Positions 39,366 through 51,414 of a stretch of 64,000 bases of DNA are shown one piece after another. The notes beneath the pieces are model-generated. The model was not told where the DNA came from. It did no database searches and saw only the letters and a list, made by a program, of their open reading frames with translations. The DNA lies in NCBI GenBank assembly GCA_028023455.1, contig JAQFVV010000958.1, forward strand, positions 1 to 64,000, in the 5' to 3' direction. Made by a program: the position numbers and the translations under genes. Positions within the stretch are counted from its first letter, which is position 1. Each line of letters starts with the position of its first letter. This stretch comes from Epiperipatus broadwayi. Taxonomy: Eukaryota; Onychophora; Udeonychophora; Euonychophora; Peripatidae.

Positions 39366-39945
39366 CAATTATTTTAATGGTATATATTAATGATATTATT
39401 TCTGCTAAATAAGAACACAAGTGTTGGTTTTTATTAATTTATAATTTGTAGCAGAAGAAATTTGTATTTGTACTTTAAATTAACTATCTGGAATTAATTT
39501 TTGTCTGGATAATTTAGATGTTTATTCTTAAATAGTAGTTATTTTTAAAGTGTTTTTCAATTTACAGTATGTGTATTTAATTAAAAAAATAAATAAATAA
39601 TTGTACGTGTTTTTACTCAGCAGTTCATTAACAAATTCAAGAATGAAAGTGACAGAACCCATGGAATACAATATTAAATTTATTACACTGCCATTGTACT
39701 AAATGATGTAAGACACATTTATTTAATTAAATATATATATTATTAAATTTAATTATTTTATTTTGTGAAATGCACATAAAAACTCTCTCCTGCATGTGTT
39801 GACATATATGCCACTGACAAAGCCAATATCTAATAAATATTTAATCACTGTAAAAACATTATATTTGAACTATTTTATTTATATTGAATTATTCTAATAT
39901 TTAAATATAAGTATCTTGTTTATTCTGAACTTAATGTAATTTGAA

Positions 39946-40325
39946 GGGATTTGAACTCAAACTTTCATGCTCCCTGTAGCCATCCACTCCATCTTATACA
40001 ACTGAAACACATGACCATATACATGTGAAAAAGTTAAATGATCTCCAATGTACATATTTTGTGCAGAACCAGAACTCATCAGTTGATCCAGATCTTTACC
40101 CCCCCCCACCATATATATAATTGGCACTTAGTTTATATTAAGATAGATAATCTTCAAACTTTGAGAAGTTGAAGTGTGGAGAATATTGAAGTCTGTCCAT
40201 GTTTGAAATATGTGTATTGGAGTTCATTTATTTTTTTTACATTATGTGGTCATGTGTATCAGTTGTATAAGATAGAGTGGATGATTGCACTGAAGTTGAA
40301 AGTCTGAGTACAAATCCCTTCTCAT
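39946..40325. repeat. two SINE-like repeats in inverted orientation
   Basis: The left arm (39946-40055, minus) and right arm (about 40215-40318, plus) are about 75-80% complementary by eye. Both contain TTGTATAAGAT-GAGTGGATG and end in a tRNA B-box-like GAGTTCAAATCCC (left) or GAGTACAAATCCC (right). This suggests tRNA-derived SINE heads inserted or duplicated head to head. A C-run plus (TA)n lies between them. Confidence 0.55.
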
Positions 40326-40683
40326 CTATTAAAAATTGTTCTTTAAGTGGAAATATTTACCTAAAAGTGCTAATTATTATTAACTTATAAATCAGCTGTT
40401 TGTCTGAAGGATTGTGATGATGATATTTTAGTAGTAATTTTGTCTTAGAGTATTTCCATCATCTTATGTCTAGAAATAAATCAAACGTTATTTAAACTTT
40501 CCAAATACATTCCACTGTTCATTATAATATACAATTTATAATATAACCTTTTGAGAGGCATTATTCAGTTTCTTTTCTTCATATGTTGCTTGCTTGATCA
40601 GTGATAGTATTGGCATGGGAATGGAACATGGACTGTTAGTTTTATGAATATTGAATTTAATGTACTACTTTTGTTTTTCAAAG

Positions 40684-40760
40684 AATAACTCCACTGGCTA
40701 GAGCATCAGCTTAAATTTACTAATAATGAATCTAAAGGTCCAGGTTCAGTTCCTATGCCA
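40684..40760 (+). repeat. tRNA-derived SINE head
   Basis: An A-box-like TGGCTAGAGCATC (about 40695) and a B-box GGTTCAGTTCC (40743-40753) sit about 48 bases apart, as in a tRNA-derived RNA polymerase III promoter. The preceding CCACTGGCTAGAGCATCAGC reads like a tRNA 5' half. No full cloverleaf is evident, so it is a SINE rather than a tRNA gene. Confidence 0.6.
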
Positions 40761-41185
40761 GAACTATCACTGGTCAAGCCAAAAACATGTGAAGAGAGAA
40801 AAAATAACACCATTCCAAATGTTATATTATATACTACCCTGTACTATTGGGGAAAGTTTAAATGAAGTTTGCATTTTTCTGAAGATATTCAACATTTACT
40901 ATTAGACAGTGGAAGTAGTCAATATATAAGTGATTATTTATTCTTAAATTATTTTTTAAAATGCTTAAAATATGTAATTATCTAAATAATTTATTTACAT
41001 CTATTCTCTCTAATTTTCTACTTTAAAACGTTTTATTATTCTTTATATTATATCTATTAATTTTTTTTTTTAATAATCACATATACGTATATACATCGCT
41101 CACATTCAATTTTTACTATATATATATATTAATATATAAAAAATTAACCAAAGGAAATACATATAAAAACAAAAAAAGACTTATA

Positions 41186-41237
41186 AATCCAAGAAATAAT
41201 ATTATATTTCAACCAGAGGACTGGTTTTCATCAGAAA
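41186..41237 (-). ncRNA. hammerhead-like core in left terminal repeat
   Basis: On the minus strand: CTGATGA, a 6 bp stem AACCAG/CTGGTT closed by TCCT, GAAA, a short AT-rich stem III and TTTC before the cleavage position. The core nucleotides are canonical. I could not find a convincing stem I partner for TTGGATT, so activity is uncertain. Confidence 0.5.
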
Positions 41238-41255
41238 GAAAAAAAAAACGAATAT

Positions 41256-42580
41256 GTGCAGATTTTGAAATTGATTCGACATATACGTTCTTATTCACCG
41301 GAGATTACAATTATAATTTCTAAAGTTTTAACACAATTGCAGAATAAATATTACCCAATGGATCGAATTAAATTGGGAATTATTAATGAAAAAATTTTTG
41401 CATTTAATAGACATTGTCATTTTTTAAGTTATACGCACGATAATGTATTTTTCTTACAGCATACGGATTTCATAAAAAGAGAGAATCTTTTTAGATTTTT
41501 AGCCCGTGATGGCCGTCATTTGAACATGTATGGAGCTAGATGTTTAGCGGACGGTTTTAAATATATAATGTCATTGATGAGATGTAGCAGAGTTTATAAT
41601 TTAAATTCAGTGTTGAGTGCAAGGGAATATAGTTTTGTTGATGTTGGAACTCAAATGGAAGCTGTGTTGACATGTGAAATGGGGACGCAAACTGAGATAT
41701 GTAATTGTCAGGAATCGCAAATTATTATATCGCGTGATTCTAAAGGGATCCTAGTAGATGTTGAACAATCTTGCTTGACAGGGAGTGTTTTGGAGGAATC
41801 ATTACGGGATAGATCTCCAAGAGTTTTTAAAGAAGGTTATACTTAACGTAAAGATGATTCTTTAGACCTTTCATTGGATGATATAATTTGTAACATTTCC
41901 AAACAGGAGAACTTTTTAAGAATGACTATTTCTGATGTTCAACAGATTGATGGTTTTGCTGCTTTGGATCAACATATAGATGGTGGTAAAGGAGATCTGG
42001 GTAATTTAGAGGTGGGTGTAGTTAACCAAATAGATAATGGATTGATAATTGGCACTGATTTTAATACAATATCTAGCGTAGATACAGAGTTTGATATCAA
42101 TAGGGATTATTCTAGTAAACAACATTTACAGAGTCTAACATTAATTAATACAAGGGCAATCCCTAAACGTTCATTTAGACATCTAAATAATAAGTAGGTT
42201 ATAAGTAATTGACAAACATTACATAGTACATCATTTCTTAAACTTAGGAAATTATATGATAAATTAGTTAGATATAGACAACATATTAGTAATTTTGCAT
42301 ATTTTATTAACAATAACATAATTCCTAAAGGTCTCAGAATAAAAATTATTGCTAACATAGACCAATTTCCTAGGGAACTTGCAATTAAATGGGATAATAC
42401 AATAAGAGAAGCATCTGTTACATTAATACATATTTTGAAAGATGCATTTTTGGTAAGACATAAATTAATTGAAAAAGAAATTATACATTTTGGTAGTTGT
42501 AATTTAATGAATATAGATGAACAGAATGAATTACAGGAATGGGTTTTTTTTGAGAGAGAAGTTATTTGTGAAGAAATTTC
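41256..42580 (+). pseudogene. Penelope-like element, N-terminal region with SGNH-hydrolase-like end
   Basis: One frame runs from 41256 to about 42580 with stops at 41844, near 42195 and at 42210. Residues about 20-110 resemble the C-terminal half of an SGNH/GDSL hydrolase fold: a hydrophobic strand (ITIIISKVL), an FxxNRHCHFL segment and the block-V-like DGRHLNMYGARCLADGF (about 85-101), with the Asp and His of the catalytic triad in place. The N-terminal GDS block is absent, consistent with 5' truncation. Next come two GTQ repeats (VGTQMEA and MGTQTEI) in an acidic linker. The region at 42240-42570 (LRKLYDKLVRYRQHISN, IIPKGLRIK) resembles the stretch that precedes the RT in Penelope and other retroelement proteins. 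SGNH-like domains are known in CR1-type LINE ORF1 proteins; here the domain lies in frame upstream of a Penelope RT. Confidence 0.55.
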
Positions 42581-43353
42581 GTAATAAAATGAATCATTGG
42601 TTCAAAGTTATGGGTAATGAGCCAAGATTTGAATTAGTTACTAATCAGTCACAAACACTAATTAATTGTATGACTTCTGATAATCATACTGTGTCGGATA
42701 TTTCTACATTGGATATGATTCCAATTGATACTGATCAATCATTTATATCATCTTCACATTCATTAGATTGTGCTGAAATGTTACCATCTGTTCTTGATAG
42801 TGATGCTGGTTTAGCATTGGTTCATAGAGTTACAGATTCTTCTGAATGTACTAACAATATTTTAGTTTATGAAAATACAAACACTAATAAATTTAATTCA
42901 AATATTTATAGCAATGACTTTTTATGTTTAGCTAATAAGGAAAACAATGTGATTAATCTAACTAACATTAATCTTAGTGAGGCAGAATGTTCACTCTTAA
43001 ATAAAGGTTTATCTTTTTGCCCTACAGTTCAGTCATTTTATCAAAAAAATGAATTTAAAATTCATCAGGATTTAGATAATTTTTCAAGGAGACTTAGATT
43101 AAGAGAATTTTTTGGAAACCAAGAAGGTGATACTATTGGGAAATTACGACCTGATTGGACACCGCCACATCAAAGGAATGTGTTATTAGATACATACATT
43201 GATAATGTATATCAGGATATTATTAATGAAATTAGACTTAAACAACATAGTAAGTATAAGAGTAATTTAACATGGAAAGAGATAAATGCATTACACAATT
43301 TAGTGAAAAGACAGGATATTATTATAAAACCGCTGACAAAGGTGAATCAATAG
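42517..43353 (+). pseudogene. Penelope-like element, pre-RT region
   Basis: This continues the element after a +1 shift. The last 110 residues carry the conserved Penelope N-terminal pattern: INLTNINLSEAECSLLNKGL, FCPT, DNFSRRLRLREFF, LRPDWTPP and NLTWKEINALHNL..RQDIIIKP. The first part (about residues 20-150) is a Ser/Asp/Asn-rich linker. The frame breaks just before the conserved IKPADKG motif, where the next frame (43272-43502) takes over. Confidence 0.75.
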
Positions 43354-43502
43354 TAATTATGAATAAAGATGATTATGTTAAAAAAGATCTGGAGCTTTTA
43401 GATGATAAAATTTTTTATGAGCCTATTTCACTAACCACTGTTAATTCATTATTCAAGGGTATACTTTATAGTTTAAAAGATATGAGAGCTAGGGTCTTAT
43501 AA
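43272..43502 (+). pseudogene. Penelope-like element, RT motif region (frameshifted piece)
   Basis: A short frame carrying TADKGESIVIMNKDDY, the continuation of the IIIKP motif above and typical of the Penelope RT N-terminus, then LELLDDKIFYEP. It overlaps the previous frame and ends at 43502. The next piece starts in a third frame, so at least two indels separate the three. Confidence 0.75.
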
Positions 43503-43561
43503 ATAATAATGTATATAACTTTTTAGTACCAACCAAAATTCATCCTAGTAGTTTTTATATT

Positions 43562-45088
43562 TTGCCAAAGATTCACAAAACAGGTTGTCCAGGCAGACCT
43601 ATTGTAGCTAGTATTGGTAGTCCTACAGAAAATATTTCAGCATATGTTGATAATGTTATTAAATTTATTCCACCATCATTTAATTCTTATGGTAAAGATA
43701 CTACTCATTTTCTTTGTGTGTTAGAAAATATTAAATCTGAATTACCAGATGATTGTTTTTTGGTTACTTTGAATATTGTATCACTATACACAAATATACC
43801 TCATGATGATGGAGTTGAGGCTATTAAATGTGCTTTACAAGATAGAAAGTATGGTCTTATTACTACTATGGTTGAATTAATATATTTGGTTTTAAGAAAT
43901 AATTTTTTTACTTTTGATTCTAGATATTATTTGCAAAAACAAGGTACTGCAGTAGGTACAAAGATGGCACCAAGTTATGCAAATATTTTTATGTCAAAAC
44001 TAGAATCATCTATACTTGATAATGGTAGGCTGAAACCTCATACTTGGCTTAGATATATAAATGACATTTTCATGATATGGCCACATAATGAAGTTGAACT
44101 TCATAATTTTTTAAGTTATTTAAATAATTTTAATAAAAATATTAATTTCACAATGAACTTTTCAAAATCAATTGCTCATTTTCTTGATGTTGAAGTTATT
44201 TACACTAATAGAGTTCTTACTACTACTGTATATAGGAAACCAACTGATAATAACCGCTATCTACATTTTTATAGTAACCATCCTAAACATTTAAAGGCTA
44301 ATATTCCTTATAGTCAATTTTTAAGCATAAAGAGGATTTGTAATGATGAGAAACTTCTTCAACAAAATAATAGTATTTTATATAATAGATTGGTCAATAT
44401 GAGGTATCCTAAGACATTGTTGGATAATGCAGTAAGGATATCTTCTTTAATTGATAGAAAGAAATTTCTTTTATCTAAAAAGAATAAAAAACAAGTAGAT
44501 GTTCCATCATTGGTTCTTACTTTTAATAGAGATTTACCTAATATTAACCAGATATTGGTGAAACATTTTAACATATTACACTCCACAGATTATTTAAAAT
44601 CTATTTTTTCTGATCCACCTAAGGTTGTATATCGAAAACATAGATCACTTAGAGATATACTTGTCAAAACAAATTTTATTAGTAGTTCTGTACATGAAAA
44701 AGGATGTTCTTTATGTGAGGATAAAAGATGTTTTACATGTAAACATATTGTTGTGACAAAAGTGGTCTTTAGTATAAAGAATCATTATTGTAAATGGAAT
44801 ATTCCTAATTATGTTACATGTAAAAGTGTTAATTTGATATATTTGATAGAGTGTAGTAGATGTTTAAGCCAGTATATAGGTGAGTCAACAAATAGTTTAC
44901 ATGTCAGAATGACTAATCATAGATTTGACATTTTGCATAAGAATGAAGATAGACCGGTTTCAAAACACTTTAATTTACCGAATCATTCAATTGATGATTT
45001 AAGAGTAGTAATTCTTCAGGAAGGTTTTTCTTCTACAAGGGAGAGGAAACAAAAGGAGAGTTTTTTATTTTTAAATTTAAGACTTTAG
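43562..45088 (+). pseudogene. Penelope-like reverse transcriptase and GIY-YIG endonuclease
   Basis: A 508-residue open stretch. RT landmarks: LPKIHKTGCPGRPIVAS (residues 1-17), motif A VTLNIVSLYTNIPHDDG (68-84), GTAVGTKMAPSYAN (128-141), motif C RYINDIFMIW (164-173) and TVYRKPTDNNRYLHFYSNHP (222-241). A Cys-rich linker (CSLCEDKRCFTCKH, 382-395) precedes a GIY-YIG nuclease (about 424-505) with LIYLIECSRCLSQYIGEST, then LHVRMTNHR and a late Glu (RERKQKES). In active Penelope proteins motif A has Asp where this has Asn71 (codon 43772) and motif C reads Y-x-D-D where this has Asn167 (codon 44060), so two catalytic aspartates are lost. The natural C-terminus (KTLEPHGLNLN, still readable in another frame) is cut by a frameshift in a T-run near 45065. 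No start codon belongs here; the frame is a continuation. Confidence 0.9.
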
Positions 45089-45690
45089 AACCACATGGAT
45101 TGAATTTAAACATTGGAACTATTACATCTCTGGGTTACCTGGTCTCCTAAATGTGTTTTTTTTATATGTGAGTTTTTAATGTGAAAATTTTCTTATATGA
45201 GATTTTTTATGTAAAAATTGGTTATATGGATGTTTATTATCTGTGTTTAATTGGTATATAGATAAATAATTAATTGTTATAAATTATTGTACTTTGCACT
45301 AACTATAATTTTTGATTAAAGTGTATAAGTATTTTAGTTTTTAATGAATATTAATGTGAGCACAGCTATTTTTTGTATGTGAGCATAGTCTAATTTTTGT
45401 ATGTATGCACATATGTATATTTTAATTTTGGATTGTTTATTTATTTATTTTTTTTATTTATTTATTTATTTATTTTTATTTCAAGTTAAATATAATTAAA
45501 GCTTGATTAGGAGGAAATGTAGTTTTTTTCTTTGTTTGAATTTTGTTTTTTTCTTTGTTTGAATTTTGTCATTGATTGGGTAGATATTCTGTGTTAGATT
45601 TTGTGACCAATCAGGGAGGGTTTGTTAAATTTATAATCTTTTATCAAATCTGTAATTTTTGATTATCGCCATTTTACTGTGTATTTTTTT

Positions 45691-45771
45691 TTTCTTTTTG
45701 ATGAAAACCAGTTCTCCTGTTGAAATATAATATTATTTCTTGGATTCATAAGTCTTTTTTTGTTTTTATAT
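45691..45771 (+). ncRNA. right terminal repeat with hammerhead-like core
   Basis: Reverse-complement copy of 41161-41240. It reads TTGATGA (first core C changed to T), an imperfect stem II AACCAG..CTGTT, GAAA (45722-45725) and TTTC. The orientation matches the element's sense strand, as expected for a Penelope 3' end. The core change makes self-cleavage doubtful. Confidence 0.5.
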
Positions 45772-47461
45772 ATATATGTGAAAAGAAAATACAATTTATT
45801 GCTTCATATGTATTTTATTTTGTTTACTCAAATATTGATGCACAAATTCCTACTTACAACATATAAATAATTACTTATTCATTATTATTTATAGATTATA
45901 AATACGACTTCATGAAAATAAAATGAAAGTATGTCATGCAATATATATATTATTTTTTTGAATGTTTTATAATAAGATAAGATATTTTATGGTAGCGAAT
46001 TCATTATTATCATTTTTTTAAAATTCTAATTCAAAAGATAAAGTTGTTAAGAAAGAAAATCATTTTTGATCTACGTCATTTCATATTAATATGACCAAAA
46101 TGTAAATGTCAAAATATTTAAATATATGTCATATAGTCATGTACGCAACTGAAAAATAGATGTCATCAAAAAACAGTGCTTCTAGAATAGATTACTGCAC
46201 GCGTGTACATGTAATAGTCATCGTAAGTCAAATTATACAATTGTGGCAAAACAAATAGTTACATTTAACAAGAAATAAAACATTTTATTTTTTTGAATTT
46301 TGCAGAAAATGTAAATCATGCAGGTGCAGAGCTTTGATAAATGTGGAGTCATGTATGGTCCCATGCCCTTAAGCCATCTCTGTATTGTAATGGTTAATAT
46401 TGTATAATCAGTCAACAAAACCAAAAGACCAAGTAGGAACTCTCAATCATCAGCCAAAGGTTACCCCCATACTCCTAGTTTAAACTCTACCTAGGCTTCC
46501 TATTCTCAACCACCTAATTAACATATTTGACTGTATAACACATGAACCATACAGAGAGTACACGATGAACTTGAATGATAATATAATATGACCAGTGTCA
46601 CACATATAAGAAGGTAGGAATGCACAGATGTATAGAGATATAAACAATAATTTATTAAACCTTCTACCTACATGAATAAACATTATGAAACTTATATATA
46701 ACATGAGCATCCCCAGTTAACCATGTAGAATTCATTTTATAATTAAACCCATTCACAATAACTATTTAGTAATCTAAAATTTGAAAATGTAATCAACACT
46801 ATTTCAGTCTTGGGGAGATTAATTATTTCTAAAATAAGCTGATAGTGCAATCCATTATTCCTTAAACAGCTTAGACATGGATTGTGGTTTGAGTTTATAT
46901 AGATATTATATTGCATTAAAAAGCAATGCAATATACATTTAAATAACTTTATTAACAATACTTCTATGTATAAAATCTTGAATTATTTATATTACCACAT
47001 TTATATGAATTCATTATATAAAATCATTTTTTTATCAAAAGAGAATTATTAATCAGCAGTACATGAAGTAACAATTTATGCAAAACAATATATAACTTTT
47101 ATTACAGATATTTTTAATAAACTCTAATTACTAATGCTTGGTTTGGCTCACACACACACACATATATATATATAACAATACTATAAACAAACAAAATTAA
47201 CTGAATAGAAATGTGCTCACAATCCTTCATTTAATTGTATACATAATTCTAAAAATTTTGATATATAACCTTCCTTGACATGATGGGAGGGGGGAGGGGT
47301 TAAGACAAGAACTTAGAAAACCAATTTATATAGTCTTATTATTACTTGTACATAAATAAAAGGCAAATATATAAATTTTTATTTTTTTATTAAGTAATTA
47401 AACTAGCAGATTTAACATTAGTAGATATAATATAAATAAGATAATATAGATAATAGAGGTT
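45772..47461. other. intron, nothing recognised
   Basis: AT-rich DNA; 46300-46560 is somewhat less AT-rich but has no supported frame. A (CA)n-(TA)n run lies at 47150-47175. No repeat partner found by eye. Confidence 0.4.
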
Positions 47462-48330
47462 ACATTCATCCAACATCTAATGTTCCTTTAGTACACAAAT
47501 TAGCTGGTTTTAGAGCTTTTTTAACATGTAATCAACGACTGTGTTCAAATGAAATGTTTATGAAAGATAATATAAAATGTTATATGCAAGATTTAATACA
47601 AGTGGGTTATAATAAACAAATGCTATTATCTACTGTATTGAAGCATTATAAACAATGTCATAATAGTGACCATATAAATATGAATAATAAACCATGGATG
47701 TCATTAGCTTTTATTCCCAATATTAATAAAAATATAATAAAAGTTTTAAGTCAAGATTTTCGATTAGCATGGAGAACTCCACCTAACCTTAATAGGTTAA
47801 TAAATAATTCTAAAGAAATAATAAATAAGGAGGATAAAAGCAGTGTTGTATACTCTATTAGATGCCCACAAATAAATTATAGTGCAATATATGTTGGAGA
47901 AATCAAAACAAATATTAAATATCACCTTAGATGCCCACAAATAAATTGTAGTGCAATATATGTTGGAGAAACCAAAACAAATATTAAATATCACCCTCAA
48001 CAACATAAATATACTTATAATAGAGCAAGAGAAGATGATACAGTTTATTCAGCTTTTTATGTTCACCAAAATAATACAGGTCATATATGTAGTCCAAAGG
48101 ATTTTACAATATTAATGCATGAAACACATGATAAAAAATTCAAGATTAAAGAATCATATCTTATACAAAATTCATCTTGTGCTATGAATTTGAAATTAAC
48201 CAGCTTTCTGATTAATTGTTCCTGGCCAATACAATGAAATGTTAAATTCATCACCTAGGAGAAAATAGAACTTTTTACACTGCCTTGATAAGGACTCGTA
48301 AGAGTTGAAAGCGCTTGGAAATATTATTTG
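47462..48330 (+). mobile_element. 5'-truncated Penelope-like copy with duplicated GIY-YIG start
   Basis: An open frame of about 255 residues: HPTSNVPLVHKLAGFRAFL, the Penelope connector (WRTPPNLNRLI), then a GIY-YIG domain that begins twice. Residues RCPQIN(Y/C)SAIYVGE(I/T)KTNIKYH occur in tandem because of a 69 bp duplication (47860-47928 and 47929-47997). After it come the QQHKYTYNRA helix, FYVHQNNTGH and KESYLIQ with the late Glu. RT is absent. It is followed by a hammerhead-like tail. This is a different Penelope family from the one at 41161 and the same one as the fragment at 38960. The duplication probably destroys the nuclease fold. Confidence 0.85.
48283..48315 (+). ncRNA. hammerhead-like motif at Penelope 3' end
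   Basis: CTTGATAAGG, a stem ACTC/GAGT closed by the tetraloop GTAA, then GAAA and GCGCTT. Position (just after the endonuclease frame) and layout (core, short stem II, GAAA) match Penelope-associated hammerheads, but the core reads TGATAAG instead of TGATGAG, so it may be inactive. The relative at 39330 is more decayed. Confidence 0.45.
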
Positions 48331-51300
48331 TTATTATTTTATTTATTTATATTAAACTCTGTATTAACAATTGACACAAATTGTTATTTTATATTATTTT
48401 TATATTATATACAGAAGTATTGTTTATTTATTTATTTAGATATGATATAAATAATTTATGAGGTTAAGACTAGTTAGTAAGATATGTTAAATAAAATGGA
48501 GTTACAATTAAAACTTGGGATAAAATTAAAGCATTTTACTGGAAATAAGATTATGATTTCAGGATTTCTTCTGCACAGATGTGTAGCTGGATTTATGATC
48601 TTCAGACTTGTATTAAGATGGTAGGATGTGGATGGATCTTCTACATTTTGATGGAACTTCTTGGGATGCCAACTCCACCAATGACTGATGTCCAATTACT
48701 CACTCATAGTGTCAGGTACATTTAACATACTACTTGAATAATTCATAGGCAGGATTGGGGTGATATAGCAGAATAATAACTTTAAAATAGATGCTGAAAA
48801 TTTCTTTCAGTAAAATTAAATAATAATAATCATTCTTTTTTACAATACTCCTTTCCATACCATGCTTATATATGTCACTTTATGCCTGGGGTTGTATATT
48901 GTGAGTATTCTTAATGGATTTCAAACTAATTTCTTTAATTGCTGTTCCATCAAGTCTTTGCTTCATCATTCCTTGTGCAGCTGAATTCGTTTCCTTTCTT
49001 TTGTTTTTTATTTTCTATTTAACACCTTAAAGCATTTAAAGGTGTTCAGCTGTAACTATTCCAGCTGATACTATGTATAGATAGAAAAATACAACACTTA
49101 TGCTCCATTCTCTAATGGTTACCTACCTTTCTCCCATTGTATAAAATATTTTAACATGTTTCTTTAATTGATACTACTTATAACTAGATATACTTTTTCT
49201 TAAAATAAAATCACATGATTTAAATAATCAGCCGTTAACTTTAAAATGATGCAATATTGTACACGCACACCTACCCATATTACTAATGTGTGTGGATATT
49301 AATATGTATATGATAGGAGATAGGTTAATTTAAGTAAACATAAGTAATTATATCTGTGTACAGATATACACCACTTAAATATATATATATATTATAAAAT
49401 GTCCATTATAGAATAATTATTGTAATAAAATTATAATAAAAATAATAAAGTAAAAAACTGATAATATAATTTATAAATAACAATAATAAACTGGAGAAAT
49501 ACTTTTAATTAATTTCATAAACTGCTTGAACTGAAAATCATTTAAATTTAGTACAAGTAAATGCCATCATGTTATTTAAAAATATATTTATTGACATTAT
49601 AAAATTGTACAGATACATAATAAATACACTGTCATGTTATATCCAAAAATTCATGAATTTTAACATTTGCATATTGTTTATAAATTCATGGCATCCTATT
49701 TCTATTTATTGTGAAATATACAATAGAGAGCTTTTACAACTGATACAAAAACATGATGATTCGATATCACATTGTACACTTATATTGAACTATGAATAAT
49801 GTGATTTACCCTGAAAGGAAAATGTTCAAATACATGCAATATTTAAGATTGAAGGGTGAAAAAAAATAAACCACATAATAGTAAGTTTCAATATTGAAGT
49901 AATGTTTTTAACACATTTATATGTATAAATCAACTGACATATTTTTTTCTTTGAAAATGTAGAAATTCATTTCCTAATTCTTTTCATACTGTATTGCTAA
50001 ATCAGCCATATGATAATTGGCAGTTGTGGTTTTTAACCTTATAAAGCAGTTTGAAAAGCTTAGAATGTTGGGGTTAAGTGCATTGTATAGAAAGATTTTT
50101 AGGTCAAATCATAATGTTTGAACAATTTTTTGCTACATTCACCTCTTCCAAGTCATTCTCTGATATTTAACTGAGAAGTGATCAGCAATCATAAAATGAT
50201 TTTATATGTGATGAAGTGCTAATCCATGGGATTAATTTTTGCATGATAATCTTTGTGTTGCATTAATTGATATAAATTGTTATTAGCCATTTTTACATAC
50301 ACTGAAAACAATATTAATAAAATATTGAAACTCTTATCATCCCATAGATAAATAACACTTTCAATGATTTTTGTCAAAGTGATGATGGAATTTTTTCCTC
50401 TCACATTGAACAACTTAAAGGGTACTTTATTTTCATATTACGTACAGTTTTACTGATTAATTTCAAATTTTCGTTAGTTGATGGGCATATAAGCTTAGAT
50501 TTTTTTTTATTTATGATAATTCATGTTTTACTTTCTAAATATTGTAACAGTCAGAAAATGTGTGACTCGTAAACATAATGCAGAATTCAACCACCACACA
50601 GAACAGCAGCACCATCGAGGTAGCGAAGCCACCCATGGTACTGAGTTCGAACATAGTTTGTCAGTTCCACAATACAATCCATGAAACAACGCATCTGCTG
50701 TGACATTAGTAAATATTTCTTTAGGCACGGTGGTCAGGGATATGCAAGAGATTCATGATTTTATTTTCGAGTTAGCCAATAATCAAACTAATGTTAGTTA
50801 AACATTTGTATTTATATAATCAAGGAAATATTATATAGAATGGGTATCGAATAAATGAAATGTAACTGCAGACATATAGTTTAAAATTATTTATTAACAC
50901 ATTTTAATAAGATCATTTACTAACAATATTTTATGGATTAAAAGCTTCAGTAGCAGGATTTGTGACATGATTATATTTTAAAGAATACATTTATTTATTT
51001 GTTTACAAAAGGAATTCATTTATTTGAAGGCATAATCTAGCTACCTAAAATTCTTGAGTAAGTATTTCTAATGCATGCCTGGAGGGATTTATACCTTTGC
51101 AATGCAAGAGTCTAAAGTAAGATTTAAGAGTAGCGGCAGACATATATTTATTTAATTAAAATATTTATTTTATGACTAAGGGCAAACATTTGTTTGAGAG
51201 TGAATTATGAAGATAATGCAGAGGTGGAGTGATATATAGAATAATAAAATTAAGTAAAGGAACACGTGGTACACTTTAGAAAGGTGATATGGAATGGCAG

Positions 51301-51414
51301 TATATTGAAACTGCAATGCCGTGAATGAGTTTATAAGAATGTCGGGCTGGTCTCTGCCATCGGCCTGACGAAGTAAGGTGTCACATAAGCATAACCAGGG
51401 ACAAGCAGTCCGTG
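48331..51414. other. AT-rich DNA, no supported gene
   Basis: Mostly AT-rich sequence. A less AT-rich patch at 50560-50760 has CpGs and could be the 3' untranslated part of the exon at 51415-51550, or a repeat I do not recognise. Confidence 0.4.

Larger units (their letters stand above)
41161..45771 (+). mobile_element. Penelope-like element with inverted terminal repeats, decayed
   Basis: Plus-strand coding blocks for a Penelope-type reverse transcriptase and a C-terminal GIY-YIG endonuclease, bounded by about 80 bp repeats in inverted orientation (41161-41240 and 45691-45771). Penelope elements usually carry long terminal-repeat-like ends that can be direct or inverted, often with hammerhead motifs; both features are seen here. 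Frameshifts and stops break the frame at least four times, so it cannot make its full protein. The 5' end looks truncated, because the first readable domain lacks its N-terminal part. Confidence 0.88.

Noticed and set aside
40684-40760. A tRNA gene
   Set aside because: A and B boxes are present but I could not form the acceptor and anticodon stems, so it was called a SINE head.
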